Source: Membranipora membranacea
Taxonomy: Eukaryota > Bryozoa > Gymnolaemata > Cheilostomatida > Membraniporidae
Assembly: GCA_914767715.1 (NCBI GenBank)
Contig: OU612073.1
Location: forward strand, 10,046,001-10,110,000
Direction: 5' to 3'
DNA: 64,000 nucleotides
Shown piece after piece: positions 12,801 through 24,800 of this stretch (positions are counted from its first letter, which is position 1; the number at the start of each line of letters is the position of its first letter). A program made the translations under genes and the position numbers. A model generated the notes under the pieces. The model saw nothing but the letters and a program-made list of their open reading frames with translations, made no database searches and had not been told where the DNA came from.

Positions 12801-15800
12801 AAGAGCTCTCAGGCACAAGCTAGACAAAGAGTAGAGAGTAAAAAAGCAGAGTGGGAAAATTTAATGCGGCGTAATGCTGATGAAAAGCTAAAGTGAGTAG
12901 GAGTCTTATTGCAGCAAGCCCACTTTTGCTAAAATACTGGACCAATGATTGGGTAATTAGTACAAGGGAAGGGGTAGTGTATGCTTCATTCGCACAACAA
13001 AAGAAATGTGGGACCGCTGTAATTTTAAATGACAATGCAGTGGTCCAACACCTCTATTTATTTCCCCATTGCTTTACATGCAAACTATGTTGACTTGTCA
13101 CCTCAATAGGCCTGCTTCAGGTTCTTTCAATTCTTTAACCATACCACTCAAAATGATGATATACTTCTGCTCTTCCATATTGGCGACTATGGGTTGAAAA
13201 TTCGATGTCAGAATTTTTCAGTGGCCCCATATGTAAGACCATTGCATTTATCACACATTTCCGGTCTAATTTTCATTAGCCAAACCGTATGCATCGATCT
13301 TCCTAAAATGATTTTGCAAAAAGAATTTCAAACTTTAATTCAATAAATTTCCATTGCAAATACATCTGAAAATATTTACAGGGTTCAATATCACTGATAG
13401 CAGTGCTTTTGAATTGGCTACACCCTCATTTGTCATCAGCATACTAATCATTTTATTTTGGAGGATGGGTGCAACAAGTTGACCTTCACCCAATTACAGG
13501 TGTATTACCAGTATGCACACAACGAAACAGGAAGTTGAGAGTAATTTCTCCTTATTTGCAGTATTTTTGATCTCGCATTGCTCAGTTTTCGATTGAATCA
13601 CTAAACTAAAGCTACTTGTGCATCAAAAACGCCGTCTTCCAGTGTGGGCCTTGGAATGTGTCACAGTATGATGCCAAATTGAAAACAAAACATTAATGCT
13701 TTTATCGTTCCTGTTTAGGTTGGAGAATGAACAAAGAACCAAAGAAGAGGCGGAGAAACAAAAACAAATTGAAGAGGAAAAAAAGAGTAAAGAAGGTATA
13801 AAATTTTCAAAATATGCCCAACGTGGTATACAGTTAGTTATTTGCTTACTCATTTAGATAACGCAGAGTGTCATCGTGTCATCGTGTTTATTCATTTGAA
13901 ATAGCAAATTGTTTGCATATAAGAAATCCTCTCTGTTATTATGTTGCATGGTCATAATTACTCAGTCTAAAATATTTTCCTAATATCTGATCTATCTGGT
14001 GATGACTAGTAAATTTATATATATAAAGATGATAAATCGTGATGTTCTTTGCCGCAATAATATGAGTTCAACAAGTATTGTTGCATTTATTGTGCGACCA
14101 CAAAATTTGACCTCATCTGACCGAAAAATTTGCCAACAAATTTCAAGTATAAATGAAGTATAAATGAAGATGTGTACAGAGAAGGTTGTGTACAGAGATG
14201 GGTACAGGAAAGTGTAATGATCAACATTTTAATTTTCAGAAGACAAGTGGTCAGCTTTCAAAGACTTGGACTTCGGTACACCCACACCCGCAGCAGTCTC
14301 AGTTCCTAGCCAATCAAGCGGTGTAGGATGGGGTGCGGATTGGGGTACAACCAACACAGCAGCTGCTGCACCTGCTGCACCTGCTAAACAGGATGATTTC
14401 TGGGGAAATTCAGCTCAAGTTGCAGCTCCGGCTCAACAAACATCAAATAACCTATGGGGTGACTCGGGTCAAGCCGAAACAGATCTATTTGTGGACACAA
14501 AGCCCACCCCTAGCCCTGCATCCTCAGATATGTGGGGCTCTTCTGATGCTTGGGGATCGACCCCCTCATCAACATCCGCACCCACCACTACAAAGAATAC
14601 CAATCTATTCGGAGATAGCAATGCATTTTCCGCCAAGCCGGCTGCACAAGTCAAGTCAACTGGCACCGGTTCACCATTTCAATTGCCACCTCCCCAGAAA
14701 ACACCAAAGAAGGAGACAACTTTCGGATTCCCTGCAGAAAAAGCTCCCGTGTCAGCTGAAGTTCAAAGGTCTGCCGCTCCTGTCACAGCTGACATGCCAG
14801 GTGTGAGTCAAAACAGGAAAGTGGAGATTTATGAGGCTCAGTATGATTTCGCAGCCAGAAACACTGATGAGCTGGACTTGGTGGCCGAGGCAAAGATCAA
14901 GGTTCTTATATATATATACTAAAACTCTATTATACAATGCCACTTATCTCAAAAACAAAATAGCATGAAATGAAATGTGTCAATAAACTGAAAACACAAG
15001 CATGACCATGCTGAATCATACTAATCAAGTACACGTCAGTATAATCTAGGAATGAAGATATCATTGTTTATATAGAGGCATGACTCCCTAAAATTAATCC
15101 CAAAGTTCTCACGGTAAATAATTGTTTAGAGGGTGTGGCTGTGAGTAAGGTATACTGTATTTGTTAACATGTTATTCTACATTTAGGTGTACCCAGATGA
15201 GCAGGGGTCGGCCGAGCCAGGCTGGATGTGTGGTTGGAACGGGGATAAGAAAGGTATCTTTCCGGAGAACTATGTCACCAAACAGAGAGAAGTGTATGAA
15301 CCTATGGTGCCTAAGGTTGCAAAGCCGGAAGTAAAAACTAGTGCTATGGAGCCAGATATGAGCGGTGGGATGATCCGGAGGTATGTAAATAACCAAATCT
15401 TATCGATATTAGTTGAGAAGTATCAGTCCTAAGTCTCTTGAACATGATTAAGTTAGTGTGTATCCTTTAATGTAAGCAATAAGTTAGGTACCTGTAAGTT
15501 GGGTTGATTGAAACAAGGGATTTTAAATGTTCCTACCAAATCATATCGATATTAGCATGAAATATGAATTTCAATGATTTACTGATAGAGGTACTTTATT
15601 ACAGTTCTCCACCTCCATTCTCTAATCATCACCAAGTATTAAAGAAGCTTATTCCTTTGTCTACAGTCTCTGGTTTTCACTGTAGATCTACCCATTGTAA
15701 TTGTCATCGGCTACCATGATGTCATTGTTATGTTATGTTATTGTCATGCTAACATGCCCACTTTCCTCCTGCTTGTAAAAACCCGGTACTACACATGTGA

Positions 15801-18800
15801 TTTTAACAAAACGCAATCAACCCTTAAACCAGGAGATTCTAGTATATTCTTTCTAGTAATGATAATGACAATAATAATGCATATGCATTTTTTCACGGTT
15901 TTAGGACAACATAATTTATCATGAAAATTGCCAGTTCAGTAAAATAGTCATAATTAAGTTACAGAATGGGTTAGAAGAAAGGAAAATTTATAGTCATCGT
16001 TGAATAAATAATATTCAAAAATAAGGAACTAAAAGTGTATTAAAAAAACAGCATGCGTTAGGAAAAAGCAAAAGTTGTAGTCATCCTTGAATAAGTATTA
16101 TGGACAATTATATTATTATATCCCTAACATGAAGATCTGATGTCTCTCAAGGCAACAGTAGAGCTCTTTTTCTGTATGGTCGTATCTGGGCTGTCTACTT
16201 TGTACCCCTGATTGTTTCCCTCATGCTGAGTACAACTTGGACAGGACTTACACCTAGGCAACGCTTGGTTCTTTTTACTGATAGGAGAAAGATAAATGTC
16301 ACTGCTCAGGTTGGTCAGGTATTCAGGGTTTTGATCGCTGCATTCTGTTGTTGACCTGAGGTTTAGATGTACTTCTCTGAGAACGTCCTCCAGGTAGCGC
16401 CCTGTTGTTATGTCAGCAAGGATTTGGGAGATTTGTGTTATATATGAGTTTCTCATGGCACTCCGCCCATAGCCACATGCGTAGCCTATTAACCAGTTTT
16501 CTCCGGGAAGTTTCCCTCTGAATGCCACACTGCTACTTGTCGCTCCCTCAGCTTGTGTGGAGACATCTGGCTCTACTCTGCAGTGCTGCAGCAGGGCCAC
16601 CTGGTAAGGAAAATAGAGGAATTTATTATGTTGAAGTATTGGCAGGAGGAAAAGTTTGCATGTTCACACAGGCCTCTTATAGTGAAGCCAAGAGTCCTAT
16701 TACTGGTGGTTTGCCTATATTTACATAACCTCATCACTTTATATAAACTCCTACCTTAGCTTGTAAAAATTGATGCTAGTCTAACATTGGGTCATCCCAA
16801 AACTAGCAAAACTGAACTTAATTTTTTAGAAGTAAACTATTTAGACAATCACAGCATGGGTTTGGTTGTCGCCTAGCCCTATAATTGGTAGTGATCCAAA
16901 TTTCAATAACATAACTAGCTGTACATTATGTCTTGCTCTGACTGTTATTCAATATCAGTGGTCCTACCTTCATAGTTTCACTAGGAAGTATGGAGTGAAT
17001 TTTGTGAATCAGATTGTCAATATCCATGGCAGTGTTGCTCATCGCTATTTTACCCAATGTTCCGTGTGTCTGAACAACCAAGCAGAATATTGAACCGATC
17101 ATTGTGGTTCTTAAGGTTTCTACATAATTCAAGACGTCGTCTTTTGTGACTGTGTCCTCCAATGTCTCAACTTTGAAATGAAGACGTGATAATGCTGAGC
17201 TGATTTTGTCATGATCTGAGTCACCTCCTTTTCTGAATTTCTGTGTTGCTTCGTCTTCTTTAAAGCTAATATTGATGACAAGCGCTGTGCCTATACATCC
17301 AGTGTTTGGGCAGACTTCTGCATGATATGGTGTGTTGCATTGATTCGCTTCACTTTGTGGTGCTGGGCACACTTTTAACGATTTCAGGATCTTGAACAGT
17401 TTTGGATCGACGTGTGATATTCTGAACAAAGAATCCGGGAAAGGCATGGAAGGGTTTTTCTCCAGTGCAGCTTTCAGTCGATCTTGTGGTAATAACTTGG
17501 AGAGTAGAAACGAACGAGACAAAAATATCTTGCTTCAGCCAACTCATTCAGCACACTTAGCCCATAGTCGGGGTCTTTCATGTCCAATATCAACCATCTT
17601 ATCTCTATGTCTGATAGATGTTTGAAGAGCACCTTCAAATTGGAGAAATATACATTTTCTTCAATAATATCAGAAAAAAAATTTGTTGAGTAATTTGATT
17701 TTAGCATCAAAGAAATATTTAACACCCATGATAGTTTAAGCGCTTAAACTGGTTCGGGATTGCTGGTAGTAACATTTGATTATTAACCACTTTCCCAACC
17801 AAGTGGTTGATAATGAAATGCAACTACCAGCACTATCCCGAATCAGTTTCATGATTCAAATCAAATATTGAACACCCATGATTCAACCTCGCATCATATT
17901 GAACTGGGGCATGTCTCTCTAGGAGGTTTGATTCCAAATCTTCCTTGAGAGAAAAATACCTTGAGAGTTTTGATGGCTTGACACTGTTTAATCCTCTTTG
18001 GCTTGGCTCCTGAGATTTGTTGCGGTATTTGGAGGCTCCTTTTGAACATAACCATGAGTATTGTATAGCTATCATCATACCTTCTCAGAACCAAATCTGT
18101 GCAATGATTTGAAAACTAAATAACGTTCCTTTTTATGAATCGTTGATTCTGAGTCTATGTGATCTCCATTGACTTGTAAAAAAAAATTTGTATATAACAA
18201 CACAATAAGAGAAACTGGCATATAATATTCATTGCCTAGTTTTGATTACAATATACCTAGATTGCCAGTAAGTTCCTTTCTTCTCAGTTCAGATTCCAGC
18301 ACAGGCTGCTTGTATTTTATACCCAATGTCAATGTGACTGGATATTATCACCGATCTGAGATTAATTAGGCAATTATTTTGACAACAAAACTTACCATCG
18401 ACCCATTTCCTCCTGTCAATCCTCCGTCTCATCAGTTTGAGTTTCCGGTGACTGCCAGGCTTAATGAACTTCTGAAAATCCTGTAGATCAGTGTCCACAT
18501 CCATGGTGATTTTTTGCTGGTAGAGTGTGACTTTTGTCTAAGAAGGGCGCTTGCAAAATGAATTTTAATCTATCCCGGATTTGGTTTTGTTTACTCAGAA
18601 GAATGCTAGCAATACTTTCATATAACATGTGGGTAGTCCGTCACAGTTGATTGATCAAACTGTTATTTATAGACGACACCTTGGAGAGATGCTAAGATTA
18701 TTTTGAAGACCAGGTAATAATGTCATGGTGGGTTTCAGAGAAAACCAGCTTTCTCGTTTGAAAAGTCCTCAGTGTAAATATTAAGTAATTGCATTGAAAC

Positions 18801-21800
18801 TGTGCATAAAAGATGCAAGATTCTGCAAGTCATGTTGTTGAGGTAACATTGTCATGTGGCGGAAATGATACATTCATTAGTGATCAAATTTCAACTGATC
18901 ATACACAATATATCTCACAATATTTTACCAGATAATCCATTATCTTGCAAACAATGCATACTTTACGTTTTTGAAAAACATCACCTGATAGAAGGTTCTG
19001 TGCATTTTCTTATGTATAGGCCTAAAGCCAACCGTAACAAGAAACACCATATAAATCAGTGTGCATATCACTTCACAACCCACAGGGTCTTCAGCCAGAA
19101 AACATGAGTCAGGGCCTTCATCAGTACAAACTACAAACTCCTCATATCTGGCCCCAGCAGCATGTGTAGCCACCCATGTGTGTTGATGAGCTTCTCATTC
19201 CCTCATGCCCTCCCTCAGCACATTTTCTCATTTTCTATATTGCGACTTCATCGGTGTGTTTACGCTGCTGCACAGCCAAGAAGGCTGTGCAGCAGCGTTC
19301 TTGGCTGTGCACAGCCTTCAATAAGGCTGTGCACAGCCTTATTGAAGGCTGTGCAATAAGAACAGCCAACTCTTCATTGTTTTACTGCAACAATGTAGCC
19401 ACCCCATCACTCTCATGCTTACACTCTTAGCCCAACCAGCGCAGTGAAAAATTTTAATTTTTCATCAACTCATTATTATCAGCGCAAAGAAACAATTGTC
19501 AAGTCACCTGCCATATTTCACTCCTCAAATTCACCACATTGACCATCGCACAACTCAGTCACAACTAAGAGAGCTCACTTGATTGCTCTACAGCAAATGT
19601 ACAATTTAATGTACCCTTTACTTTTAGTGACTCAGCATTTGATGAGGTTCGATCATCCCCTAATCCTGAGAATGGCAGCCCTGCTCCGGCCGGTCTTACA
19701 TGTGTAGCGTCATATCCGTGGAGAGCCAAGAAAAGCAACCACCTTACATTTAACCAGGTATGCTTTCTTACCTTTACTGGGATTGCTAGAACGAAGTGAT
19801 GAATTGAAACATGAACATTGCTGTTACAATTTCTATGGGTTGATAAAGTGCAAAATCATGATCTATTATGACTTTGCAGTTCTTCAACTCAATTCGGCAT
19901 ACTGAATTTGCTTGTTTTGTTGTAATTACTAGAATACTGCAGACACATAGATAGCATGAAACATCCTAATGAGATTCCAGCTCAAAAATATTTCGCATTG
20001 ATTACTGGGGAAGAAATGACCTTTTTTACATATTTGCCACCTATGTATGACTTTGCTTTTCTAGAGCAATTTTTCGGTCACGTCAGACTCAACGCATTAT
20101 GAACCTGTATTTTAAAACAATTTGACCAAGGTGGAAAATTATTTTTGTGGGTTGATGATCTCCCAATCCACTTATGACGCAACTTTTTTATTTTTCTAAG
20201 GACATTGTATGTCACTTTTTGTTCTCAGGGAGATGAGATTGCGGTGCTGATGCAGCAGGATTTATGGTGGCAGGGACGATTATCGGATGGTACTGAGGGC
20301 TGGTTCCCTAAATCTTATGTCAAGGCGTTAGATAATAACTATGAGAATTCGGCTGTCACTGCCACAGATCCTAAACCTGTTATCTCTGCAGCACCTGCCA
20401 GGTAAACTTTATTGCAGTATTAACCATATCATTCATATGTCCCTCAAAGTCATTGTATCATAATTTCACAATAATTTATTGTGACTTTTCAAATGGTTCA
20501 GAACTCAGACTTGTTTTCCTTATTTAATTTTGCCTTGATGTCAGCAAGATCAATCTAGCAATACTTAGAGCCTTCAAAATTATTAGATTATTATCAACTA
20601 ATCTTCTTATCAATTAGTCCATCATCAGACAAATGTAATAAATGCCACGTTATAGTTCATTTTCTATCTTATCGTTATTTCCATATTTCAATGTATGTAT
20701 TGTGAGAGTTATTGGTATAATATGTGTGTATAGGGCTTGATTGAGCTATTAGGACACCCAATGTCATGTGATGTACTAATTTTCTCACTTCCAGTTGGCT
20801 TTCACGTACTGTGCCCATAAGACTACTGTGTTGTGTTATTAGGGTTGGGGGGAAGCAGTTCGAATGTTGTCTGAAGAATTTAAGAGAATATTGCTTCCAT
20901 CCTTCTCACACTCACCCCTTACCAGACAAAGCTCAATTTTATATAAATGCGCTATAGTCTTATGGGTGTGTTTTACAAGACACATGTTATGGTGTGACTT
21001 ATTTCAGCAGAAGCATGTTTTTTTTGGCTTTTTAGTTTACCAGCCGCAGAGCCCAACCCCTCCAGGTTTTACGACCAGGTTCCGGAGACACAGGCCAGTA
21101 GTAATGACACATCGAGGTTTTATGATCAGGTACCATCAGGTGCAACAAGCTCTGAGGCAGCAACACCAAAAGTTCAGATTAATCCTCCTCAACAGGTCAG
21201 CAAGCTTTACAAGCATTACTGTGTGTGCGCATGTCTGTAACACTGAGGAACATTATTCATATTTAATCAAATTTTTATGATGATTTTTTGGTGCGGATTC
21301 TTGCAATATTAGGAAAATTCAACATGCTTTTAAATAGAGATAACTCACTGTCTCTTGACTTAATTCATCTTGTGTAAAAAGGAATATTTATTTTGATTAA
21401 ATAAGTTTCGTTATAGATCCAATCGACTTGATTTCCAATATTGTATGATATGAGTATTTATTGTATTATGTTTGAGACTTCAATGAAACTCATAACCATA
21501 TCTATATTAATAATATATACAATGATATAAATGATAGATGTTATAATATAAATAATATATATTATTATAATATAAATAAAATATATTTATGATAAATGTT
21601 TTCTATTTTACTCTGTATAGGCTGAGAGATATGCTGCGATGCATGATTATGAGTCAGATGTGGAGGGAGATTTATCGTTTGCAGCTGGTGAGCTGATTCT
21701 GGTTACTGGTAAGGATGGTGAATGGTGGACAGGAAGTATTGGAGACAGAACAGGAATATTCCCATCCGGCTACGTCTCAGAAGATGTCCAGGTCACTCCT

Positions 21801-24800
21801 GTCAAGGTATGCGACGGACACAATGTCTCTTTGTTTGAGATACAAGATTGTAGTTTCCTAATAATTTGATAAATTAAATAATATATCCAACCATATATAA
21901 GAATCATAGAACATTTCAAACCATACAGAAATGAGCCTGAGTGACTGGCTGCATGCTGCACAGAATTAAGCATGTTGTGGCGAATTGCACGGAGTAGATA
22001 GAGAATGTAGTCAATACCGTTGTGTTTCCAGTTATTTTAGCCATGCAATATGAAATATGCACTATGCAATATGCACTATGCAATATGCAAGATTTGTTTA
22101 TCCTCCTCGTTCAATACATTGTCCTCCATTTCCCTACTTAATACCGTCAAATTTCCAAGCTTACTTTCCTTGAGCACTGTTTCATCTAATATGTGTCGTA
22201 CATTTCTTGTCTTTCCATGTTGTCATATCATTCAAGTGTAAAAATATTGGCCTTCAAAAATAAGCAATCGATTTAACACTTCAAAAACCTCAACAGACCA
22301 ATATTCTTATATCTGAATGCTAACGCAACATTATGTGTGGTAACTAGTGAAAGCTTATATTTCAGTTGAGGCAGGCACAAGCTAACCCACCCACCCTACC
22401 TAACCACCCGACAAGTGGTAGTGTCACCCCTCAGTCTAACCCAACATCCCCTATCTCCAATGCTGCTTTGGCTTATAACATAGCTTCAGATCTACAGACA
22501 ACTAGACATCCACGGGCGGCACCACGCAAACCCGCTAATGCTTCCTCTGTACAAGTTGGTATTTTAGTCTTGTTTAAACAAATGGTGCAAAAATAGGCTT
22601 CTGGTGCTTCAACGCTTTATATTAGTTGGTTCCAAGTCAGATGTCTATATGATTTCATGAGAGTACATTAGCATCTCTTGGCTGTTAAGCCTCAGCCTGA
22701 TATTCATGTACTGTGTTCGTATTGAGTGTGCTCCCTTATCTTGATATAGCTATTGTACTTTTCTTTACCATGGCTTGAATCGGGAAGCAAAGCCATCCTG
22801 GAATATGAACCATGACTTAACATTTTGGTAACCTAATTAGCCAGGTGTGCAATTATTAGTCAACCTGTATATCAGGTATCCTAACTTAAACTCAATATTT
22901 GGGGCTTGGAAGGCGGAGAAGAGAGCTTCATCCTTCATTTTTAGCCAATACTAATAGGATCTAATTTCAGGAAACTCGAAGTTTATTAGATTGGAGAGTG
23001 TGCTTTGCTAAAATACAAAAGCGTGTGTTATGTTTCTCTGCAACAAAAATTCAGATACTTATTTATATGACACTGTGTGTAACGTTACACCAGAACATCG
23101 TTCTATAAATAACAACCTTTCTTTCCACTTTCTCACAATTATTCCATAAATGATCTAGCACTGTGTGGCTGTAACAATGATAGGGTAGGACCGATAACTT
23201 CCAAACAGAGCTTTCTCAAGGCATTTCAATGTGGTCTAATTTCCCTTGGTATAATGGTGTTAGGTTATGAACATCAGAATATATTATCATTGTATATATT
23301 TTGCATATTGTGTGTATATATCAATAAGTAACATCCATTTACAGGCTCCCAGTCCAGCCCCAACACCAGCAGCAGCAGTTGCTGCAGCCGCAGCAGCTGG
23401 CTCTCAGCTGAAGGAGATAGGAAAAGTTATCGCTGCTTATGAAGCAACTGGTAAAGAACAACTGTCACTGAAACCAAATCAGCTGATACATATCAAGAAG
23501 AAATCACCATCAGGCTGGTGGGAGGGGGAACTCATGGTAAATATCAAAAAGGGTCATTGACTTTTTTATATACCTATACTATAAACGTACTTGTATGAAA
23601 TGTATTTGTATGGTATGAAATGTATTGTATTATGTAAATGATTCAAATAGCCTACAAAGGGATAAGAGGGGAGGAGAATTTTGTCTCACATCTACAAAAC
23701 AATTGTAGAGCATGTGTCTCCTGCCTTGACTGAGCAAATCATTGGGGTTGTCTTGTTCACCTCTCTCTGTCATCTTTGGAAAGATCGCTACTGCCGTTTA
23801 ATACTGATAGCTGATATAGTTATTATATGTTAACTTTATTTGAGACTTAACCAATCAATGCCTAAGGCAAATCAGCTCATGTTTTACATTAGGTTGTGAA
23901 CAGATTGCAATGATAATAACGATGATACATACGTGATTCAATATGGATATTTGTCATGATGGCGTCGTCCATCTCCAGTCACTTTTCCTTAACCTAGCTC
24001 TTAATTTTGTGTAAATGCAGCTGCTTGGGTAATTTCGAATTAAACTGCATTGACTTGTCCTTATATTTCAGGCCAAAGGACAAAAGAAGCAGGTTGGCTG
24101 GTTTCCAAAGGATTTTGTGAAAGTTTTGCCTACAGCAGGCGGTGCTGGGACTAAGGGTGGAACCTTAAGTCGATCTAACACCCCTATTGATACTGCAGCT
24201 CTTGGGGGAGGAAGCTCAGTGTCCAGTGATGTCGAGTCACCAAGATCTAAGGCTGCTACTCCTATACCAGTTCCTGTTGTTCAAGGTGAATATTAATACT
24301 TGGTTTTTTGAGATAACACCACACTATAAACCGTAGTTTTGTGGCATGATCTCAAAGTTAAGATCATTCTTGCATATCTTTGCATGGAAAACTTGTGAGC
24401 ACCTGCAATTCGATATTAAATCCACTTGAACCATAAAATGCAACTGAAGGTTTTTTAAATGAGTTGATTCATGTATGTATGTATGGCGTGATTCATGTCA
24501 TCATTGTGGAGGTTTTTACCAGAAAATTCCCCTTATCGCCACCACCATTATTGTGAATCATAAATGTAAGTTAATAATATGTTGTTTCTTTGCCTTCGCA
24601 TCGTGACTTGAGAAATGAGTTGCCTAATTTATACTGGTAACCCTCGTCTTGTATTTTGAAACTTCTAAGATCCTCAGGTTGTCTCCTATTACAACATGTA
24701 GATTGGCTGATATTATTTTTTCCAGCCAAAGTTGAAGCCTCATATCCTTACACTGCTCAGAACGATGACGAGCTGACTTTTGAACAAGGTTCGATAATTA

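Larger units (their letters stand above)
7301..13795 (+). other. ITSN: Intersectin exons for the central coiled coil
   Basis: Nine short exons encode the signature [14 protein letters not shown] followed by a long Arg/Glu/Gln/Lys-rich helical region (about residues 333-645), as in the KLERQ region of vertebrate intersectin that mediates dimerisation and Eps15 contact. The exon ending at 10384 has a partial downstream copy of its own 3' end (see repeat 10358-10544). The exon ending at 11287 uses a weak GTCTGT donor. Confidence 0.88.

Noticed and set aside
14333-14806. 157-codon frame overlapping the intersectin linker
   Set aside because: It is a second frame over the 662-base intersectin exon with biased composition.
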